DNA from: Oscillospiraceae bacterium
GTDB taxonomy: Bacteria; Bacillota; Clostridia; Oscillospirales; UBA929
DNA: 44,774 nucleotides
Direction: 5' to 3'
Assembly: GCA_031255175.1 (NCBI GenBank)
Contig: JAIRTA010000058.1
Coordinates: 1-44,774 of the forward strand
In this document: piece after piece, positions 40,840 to 44,774 of the stretch
Layout of the letters: each line of letters begins with the position of its first letter
How positions within the stretch are numbered: position 1 is the first letter of the stretch
Program-made: the position numbers and the translations under genes
The notes under the pieces: generated by a model
The model's database searches: none
What the model saw: the letters and a program-made list of their open reading frames with translations, nothing else
What the model was told of the DNA's origin: nothing

Positions 40840-41435
40840 TTGGAATAATTTTCCAAAATTTGATGATAGAGCGTTTCGGCGGCGCGGACGAGGGCGTCCG
40901 GGTCCGCGTTGTTTTCGAGGACAAAATCACAGCGGGCGCGGTAGTCCTCATCGCGCCGCCCGGCGGCCACGCGGGCCCGCGCGTAAGAGGCATCCACACC
41001 ATCCCGCGCGACGATGCGCGCCAGCCGGGCCTCAAACGGCGCCAGTACGCACACCACCGCCGCGCAGCGCGCGGCCAGCGACCCGTCGAGCAGCGCCACG
41101 GCGTCCACGGCAGCCGCCCGGTACCCGCCGCGCCGCACCGCCGCCAGCAGATCTTCGATCTCCCGGATGACGGCGCCGTGGGTGAGCGCTTCCAGGGCGC
41201 GCCGCCGCGCCGCGTCGGCGAAGACGAGACGGCCCAGCGCTTTGCGGTCCAGCCGGCCGTCGAAAAACGCCGCCGGGAACGCGCACCGAATGGCCTCCAC
41301 CAGGGCCGCGTCCGTCCGCAGCAGGCGGTGGTACACCTCGTCGGCGTCGATGCAATACGCGCCGAGGCCGGCCCACACGGCCATCACCGTACTCTTTCCC
41401 GTGCCGGACCCGCCGGTCAGTCCGATGACAATCAT
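40836..41435 (-). CDS. coaE: Dephospho-CoA kinase
   Basis: The 199-residue kinase has P-loop GLTGGSGTGKST (5-16), the IDADEVYHRLL segment and a C-terminal DFVLENNAD motif. It makes CoA from dephospho-CoA in the last step of the pathway. The ATG at 41435 has GGGAG about 9 bases upstream; readings that extend further overlap tsaC and are not supported. Its stop lies in an 11-bp tandem repeat. Confidence 0.95.
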   Translation of the reverse strand: MIVIGLTGGSGTGKSTVMAVWAGLGAYCIDADEVYHRLLRTDAALVEAIRCAFPAAFFDGRLDRKALGRLVFADAARRRALEALTHGAVIREIEDLLAAVRRGGYRAAAVDAVALLDGSLAARCAAVVCVLAPFEARLARIVARDGVDASYARARVAAGRRDEDYRARCDFVLENNADPDALVRAAETLYHQILENYSN

Positions 41436-41500
41436 CCCCGGCCATCTCCCAAAATCAACATTTTCCCGCCCCGCCGCGGCCGTTTCGCGGCCGCAGGGCG

Positions 41501-42529
41501 CTATACGTCCCGCGTCTGAAACCCCGCGGCCTTGCGCAGGCGATTCCGGACCGCGGCCTCCACGCCGCCGCCCTCGGGGCAACGGGCAAAAAGCTGCCGC
41601 GCGTTCAGCGCGTCGAGCCGGCGCAGCGCGTCGAAGAGCGAACGGGCCAGCGAGAGCGGGTCGGACCGCGACCCGTAGCTCACCCGGGCAAGACCCGCGA
41701 AATCGTTCCACTCCTCGTCGAAGCAGAGCACGGCCACGGGTCCGGGCCGGCTGCGGGCATAGTCCGCGGCCCGAACGGCCGGACCGCGCAGGATGGTGAG
41801 CGGCGCGCGCGGGGCATAGTGGCGATATTTCATACCGGGCGCGCTGGGGGTCTCGCCGTCGGCCGGTTCCCCCCGCACCGCCGGATCGACCACCAGGTTG
41901 GGGATCACCTCGCAGAGCGACTCCCGCGTGACGCCGCCCGGCCGGAGCAGTCTCGGCGGGTGGTGCGCCACGCTCACCACGGTGGATTCGATGCCCCACT
42001 GGCAGGGGCCGCCGTCTAAAATGGCGTCGATCAGCCCCTCAAAATCCGCCCGGACATGGTCCGCCGTGGTGGGGCTGGGCCGGCCCGACAGATTGGCGGA
42101 GGGCGCGGCCAGCGGCGTCCCCGCCGCCCGGATGACCGCGCGGGCGGCCGGCAGGGCGGGCAGACGGACCGCCACGGTGGACAGCCCGGCCGTCACCGCG
42201 TCGGGCACGATGGCGCGCCGGGGCAGCACCAGCGTGAGCGGACCGGGCCAAAAACGCTGCGCCAGCGCCAGCGCGGCCGGCGGAATCTCCCGGCACAGCG
42301 CCGTCAGTGCCTCCGGCTCGGCGATGTGGACAATGAGGGGGTTGTCCGCCGGACGTCCTTTGGCCTCAAAGATGCGAACCACGGCGGATGCGTCCAGAGC
42401 GTTGGCCGCGAGGCCGTACACCGTCTCGGTGGGCATCGCGACCAACCGGCCCGCGCGCAGCAGCCGGCCCGCGGCAGCGATGTCGTCCGGCGAAGACGCC
42501 GTCAAATGCACGGTGTGGATCCGGCTCAT
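41501..42529 (-). CDS. ywlC: L-threonylcarbamoyladenylate synthase (Sua5/YwlC type)
   Basis: The 342-residue protein has the YrdC domain (about 10-200) with [22 protein letters not shown] and [13 protein letters not shown], plus the C-terminal Sua5 domain (to about 335) joined by the [12 protein letters not shown] linker motif. It makes threonylcarbamoyl-AMP for the t6A37 modification of ANN-reading tRNAs. Its ATG overlaps the prfA stop (ATGA), so translation is coupled. The prfA-ywlC pairing is common in Firmicutes, normally with prmC nearby; prmC is absent here. Confidence 0.95.
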   Translation of the reverse strand: MSRIHTVHLTASSPDDIAAAGRLLRAGRLVAMPTETVYGLAANALDASAVVRIFEAKGRPADNPLIVHIAEPEALTALCREIPPAALALAQRFWPGPLTLVLPRRAIVPDAVTAGLSTVAVRLPALPAARAVIRAAGTPLAAPSANLSGRPSPTTADHVRADFEGLIDAILDGGPCQWGIESTVVSVAHHPPRLLRPGGVTRESLCEVIPNLVVDPAVRGEPADGETPSAPGMKYRHYAPRAPLTILRGPAVRAADYARSRPGPVAVLCFDEEWNDFAGLARVSYGSRSDPLSLARSLFDALRRLDALNARQLFARCPEGGGVEAAVRNRLRKAAGFQTRDV

Positions 42530-43599
42530 GTGTCCTCCTGCGCGCGCAGCTTGTCCGCCTGGTCGGCGGTGATCAGCGCATCCATGATCTCGTCCAGGTC
42601 TCCCGTCAAAACGGCGTCGATCTTGTAGAGCGTGAGGCCGATGCGGTGGTCCGTGACGCGCCCCTGCGGGAAGTTGTAGGTGCGGATGCGTTCGGAACGG
42701 TCCCCCGTGCCCACCTGGCTCTTGCGGTCGGAGGCGATGAGCGCCTCCTGCTCGGCCCGTTTCTGCTCCAGCAGCCGGGAACGGAGAATCTTCATGGCCC
42801 TGTCCCGGTTCTTATGCTGGCTGCGTTCGTCCTGACACTCGACGACGATGCCGGTCGGCAAATGCGTGATGCGAATGGCGCTTTCGGTCTTGTTGACATG
42901 CTGCCCGCCGGCGCCGCCGGCGCGGTAGGTGTCTGTCTGCAGGTCGGCGGGGTTTACCTCAATGTCCACCTCTTCGGCCTCCGGCAGCACCGCCACCGTG
43001 ACGGTGGACGTGTGAATGCGGCCGGACGCCTCGGTGTCGGGCACCCTCTGCACGCGGTGGACGCCGCTTTCAAATTTGAGGCGCGAATACACGCCGACGC
43101 CCTCGATCATAAAGCTGATCTCCTTGACGCCGCCAAGCTCGGTCTCGTTCAGACTCAGGACATCCGTCTTCCAGCGCCGCCGTTCGGCGTACATGGTGTA
43201 CATGCGCCACAACGAAGCGGCAAACAGCGCCGCCTCCTCACCGCCGGCGCCGCCGCGGATCTCGACGATGACGTTTTTGTCGTCGTTCGGGTCGTGGGGG
43301 AGCAACAGCACGCGGATCTGCGCAAGCAGCGCCCCCCGCCGGGCGCGCGCGTCGTCAAATTCCTCCTGGGCCAGCGTCCGCAGGTCGGCATCCTGAGAGC
43401 CCTCCAAGATCTCCCGCGCGTCGGCCGCCTGCTGTTCACAGGCGGCATAGGCCCGGTAGGCCTCGACGACGGGTGCGATCTCTTTTTGCTCCTTCAGCAA
43501 TTTCGTCACGCGCGGCCGGTCGGCAAAGATCTCCGGCGTGGTCAGCAGCTGCGAGATCTCCTCGTCACGCTGCGCAAGCAATTTCAGTTTTTCCAGCAT
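42526..43599 (-). CDS. prfA: Peptide chain release factor 1
   Basis: The 357-residue factor has the codon-recognition tripeptide Pro187-Asp-Thr189 in RVPDTEASG, corresponding to PxT of RF1. The catalytic GGQ is at 231-233 within [11 protein letters not shown]. It releases peptides at UAA and UAG. The ATG at 43599 follows GAGGCGG; a longer reading to 43695 lacks a ribosome site. It heads the prfA-ywlC-coaE unit. Confidence 0.97.
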   Translation of the reverse strand: MLEKLKLLAQRDEEISQLLTTPEIFADRPRVTKLLKEQKEIAPVVEAYRAYAACEQQAADAREILEGSQDADLRTLAQEEFDDARARRGALLAQIRVLLLPHDPNDDKNVIVEIRGGAGGEEAALFAASLWRMYTMYAERRRWKTDVLSLNETELGGVKEISFMIEGVGVYSRLKFESGVHRVQRVPDTEASGRIHTSTVTVAVLPEAEEVDIEVNPADLQTDTYRAGGAGGQHVNKTESAIRITHLPTGIVVECQDERSQHKNRDRAMKILRSRLLEQKRAEQEALIASDRKSQVGTGDRSERIRTYNFPQGRVTDHRIGLTLYKIDAVLTGDLDEIMDALITADQADKLRAQEDT

Positions 43600-43630
43600 A
43601 GGCCGCCTCTCATACAGATAATTCCCATAC

Positions 43631-43636
43631 AGTATA
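43631..43636 (-). promoter_or_regulatory. Extended -10 of prfA
   Basis: TGA-TATACT on the minus strand lies 32 bases before the prfA ATG. The -35 is weak, as allowed for extended -10 promoters. Confidence 0.5.
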
Positions 43637-43693
43637 TCACGTCCCGCGCCGCGAGGGAAGCACCAAAGCCCGCGCCCGGGGGCGATCGGCCGC

Positions 43694-43722
43694 ATTTCCT
43701 ATATTTGGTAAATATAGGAAAT
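43694..43722. repeat. Perfect 13-bp inverted repeat between prfA and tRNA-Ser
   Basis: ATTTCCTATATTT and its complement are separated by GGT. It sits between the two divergent promoters, in an AT-rich patch of a GC-rich area. It looks more like a protein-binding site than a terminator because neither strand has a T-run after it. Confidence 0.65.
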
Positions 43723-43755
43723 TTGTATCCACCGCGTGGAGAAGAAATTTTGCCC

Positions 43756-43784
43756 TTGATTCTGCGGCGGGAGTAGAGTATAAT
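43756..43784 (+). promoter_or_regulatory. Promoter of tRNA-Ser
   Basis: TTGATT (43756-43761) and TATAAT (43779-43784) are 17 bases apart. The start near 43791 gives a leader of about 54 bases. Confidence 0.8.
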
Positions 43785-43844
43785 GGAAAAAGATCTCGCG
43801 CACACACGAAGGGCAACACCCGACCGCAGCGGCGTTTGATACAC

Positions 43845-43933
43845 GGAGAGGTATCGAAGTGGTCATAACGGGGCTGACTCGAAATCAGTTTGGGAGCAAT
43901 CCCACGTGGGTTCGAATCCCACCCTCTCCGCCA
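43845..43933 (+). tRNA. tRNA-Ser (anticodon CGA)
   Basis: The acceptor stem GGAGAGG pairs with CCTCTCC. The anticodon loop CTCGAAA gives CGA (reads UCG). A long variable arm (GGGAGCAATCCC region) marks it as a type II tRNA, and the T loop reads GGTTCGAATCC. A 3' CCA is encoded at 43931-43933. Serine tRNAs are frequent integration sites, and an integrase remnant lies just downstream. Confidence 0.95.
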
Positions 43934-43982
43934 ACGAAAGCCTGGAGCCGCAAGCGGTTCCGGGTTTTTCTATAAGCAGCGG

Positions 43983-44254
43983 CGTGGTGGAAAATTTGTC
44001 CAAAAAGCCGCCGTGGTGGAAAATTCGTGGTGGAATTCCACCACGAGGCCGGGACATGAATTTCCAATTTATAACAGCAAAATCTCGCCGTGGTGGAAAA
44101 ATGGTGGAACAACTCCCTGAGCTTCTATGCGAAGATATGAGATTTTGGGAGAAGAAACTCCGTCACAGGTCTAAATCGGATGACTTTTTCCGTTCCGCCT
44201 TGCCCATGCTCTCTTTCCTATTTCCACCATTTCCGCCACGAGATTTTCCACCAT
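43983..44254. repeat. Cluster of CGTGGTGGAAAA-type repeats after the tRNA
   Basis: Direct copies begin near 43983, 44012, 44026, 44089 and 44102. Inverted copies (TTTCCACCA type) lie near 44221, 44231 and 44244. The third copy is part of a perfect 20-bp palindrome (44026-44045). The arrangement resembles arm-type binding sites of an integrase or excisionase near an attachment site. Confidence 0.65.
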
Positions 44255-44363
44255 GAGATTTCGGGTGGAGCGCGTTGTGGTAGGCATCCAACACGGCTTT
44301 CTTTCTGTCAAGCCGCACATCCACATAGCGGGCGGTCGTCGCGTCCATGTTGGTGGAGATGTT
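44163..44363 (-). pseudogene. C-terminal remnant of a tyrosine recombinase/integrase
   Basis: About 66 residues remain, starting NISTNMDATTARYVDV and continuing RLDRKKAVLDAYHNALH. This is the usual end of a phage-type integrase after its catalytic His and before Tyr-like positions. A Gly/Lys-rich tail follows. The rest of the integrase is missing; upstream the sequence switches to a transposase fragment on the other strand. The location beside tRNA-Ser fits a decayed genomic island. Confidence 0.5.
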
Positions 44364-44383
44364 CAGTTGCAACCCGAAACCGG

Positions 44384-44743
44384 CGCGATGAAACGTGGAT
44401 AGATTGGCTGAAACTCGCACATGAACAGGCGAAAGGCAACAAGGCGGACCCTGCCGCTCCGCGGCCTGGGGAAGTGGTGTATACCGGGGAGACCCGGCGA
44501 GAGAAAGGAATTGACGGCGGCTCGGCGCGGATCGTGTACCAGGTGACTGTCCGCACGTCGCTGGCGAACGGTCAGATGTTGATTGTTCCGAAAGTGGATG
44601 TGGCCACGTGGTGGTCTCTCATCAAACGCCTGATCTATATTGCCTGCCGTGTGGTAAGTCACGCCCGGAGAACAAGTCTATTGTTTGAGCGAAGCAATTT
44701 GTGGAAGGAAGTATTTACAGAGGTCCATGCGGTTTTCGCATAG
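44384..44743 (+). pseudogene. Remnant of an IS1380-type transposase with internal deletion
   Basis: The fragment reads DETWIDWLKLAHEQAKGNKAD, then GEVVYTGETRR, ARIVYQVTVRT and VDVATWW, characteristic of the DDE domain of IS1380 transposases. It then jumps directly to LIKRLIYIACRVVSHARRT and LWKEVFTEVHAVF, the family's C-terminal end. The block in between with the catalytic Glu and the N-terminal half are gone, so it cannot be active. Its 3' side continues to the window edge. Confidence 0.65.
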
Positions 44744-44774
44744 CAAATTCCAACATGGTGGATAACGTCGGTGC

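Overview
The window reads as a Gram-positive Firmicute of the Clostridia, most like a GC-rich gut Oscillospiraceae-type bacterium. The basis is a MutL-MiaA-Hfq-YlmE-SepF-DivIVA-IleS-LspA-RluD block, sigma-A promoters of the TTGACA-N17-TATAAT type, strong GGAGG ribosome sites, Cys lipoboxes and a secreted GH2 enzyme beside an AraC regulator. This is inferred from gene families and layout; no species can be named. Most of the window is clearly GC-rich. The leftmost 9 kb and the acyltransferase near 28.7 kb are visibly AT-richer.

Region 1 (1-11.2 kb). Nine genes run on the minus strand from about 9277 to 355. They encode a lipoprotein solute receptor, two permeases and two ATPases of the branched-chain-amino-acid (LIV) transporter family, a two-subunit transketolase, a GarR-type tartronate-semialdehyde reductase and an SDR dehydrogenase. 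The operon has a near-consensus promoter with a perfect 24-bp palindromic operator at its start site, and a second promoter close to the first gene. A glycerate kinase lies divergently upstream, so GarR plus glycerate kinase would feed 2-phosphoglycerate to glycolysis. The substrate is not identified. A truncated secreted-protein gene lies at the left edge.

Region 2 (11.2-22.9 kb). Eleven minus-strand genes look like one long housekeeping operon: mutL, miaA, hfq, an HlyD-like membrane protein, ylmE, sepF, divIVA, ileS, lspA, rluD and a Cof-type HAD phosphatase. It covers mismatch repair, tRNA modification, RNA chaperoning, division, translation and lipoprotein maturation. Its last gene overlaps the tail of glycerate kinase.

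Region 3 (23.1-29.3 kb, plus strand). It holds a small Cys/His membrane protein, a DUF1980-like lipoprotein, a membrane-anchored putative glycoside hydrolase, mnmG and rsmG, and an AT-rich acyltransferase-3 protein. The mnmG/rsmG junction is a 66-bp tandem repeat. It places four in-frame ATGs at the start of rsmG and codes for a repeated peptide; this is the most unusual structure in the window.

Region 4 (29.3-38.7 kb, minus strand). It holds a DUF6320-type zinc-ribbon membrane protein paired with an alcohol-acetyltransferase-like enzyme, a 1908-residue secreted GH2 beta-galactosidase with a long 5' leader, and an AraC-type activator candidate. An 800-bp intergenic stretch to the right has two strong terminators and a possible small RNA.

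Region 5 (39.3-44.8 kb). M18 aminopeptidase, coaE, tsaC/ywlC and prfA are on the minus strand, followed by tRNA-Ser(CGA) on the plus strand with its own promoter. Beyond the tRNA lies a decayed mobile island: short repeats, a tyrosine-recombinase tail and a deleted IS1380-type transposase remnant.
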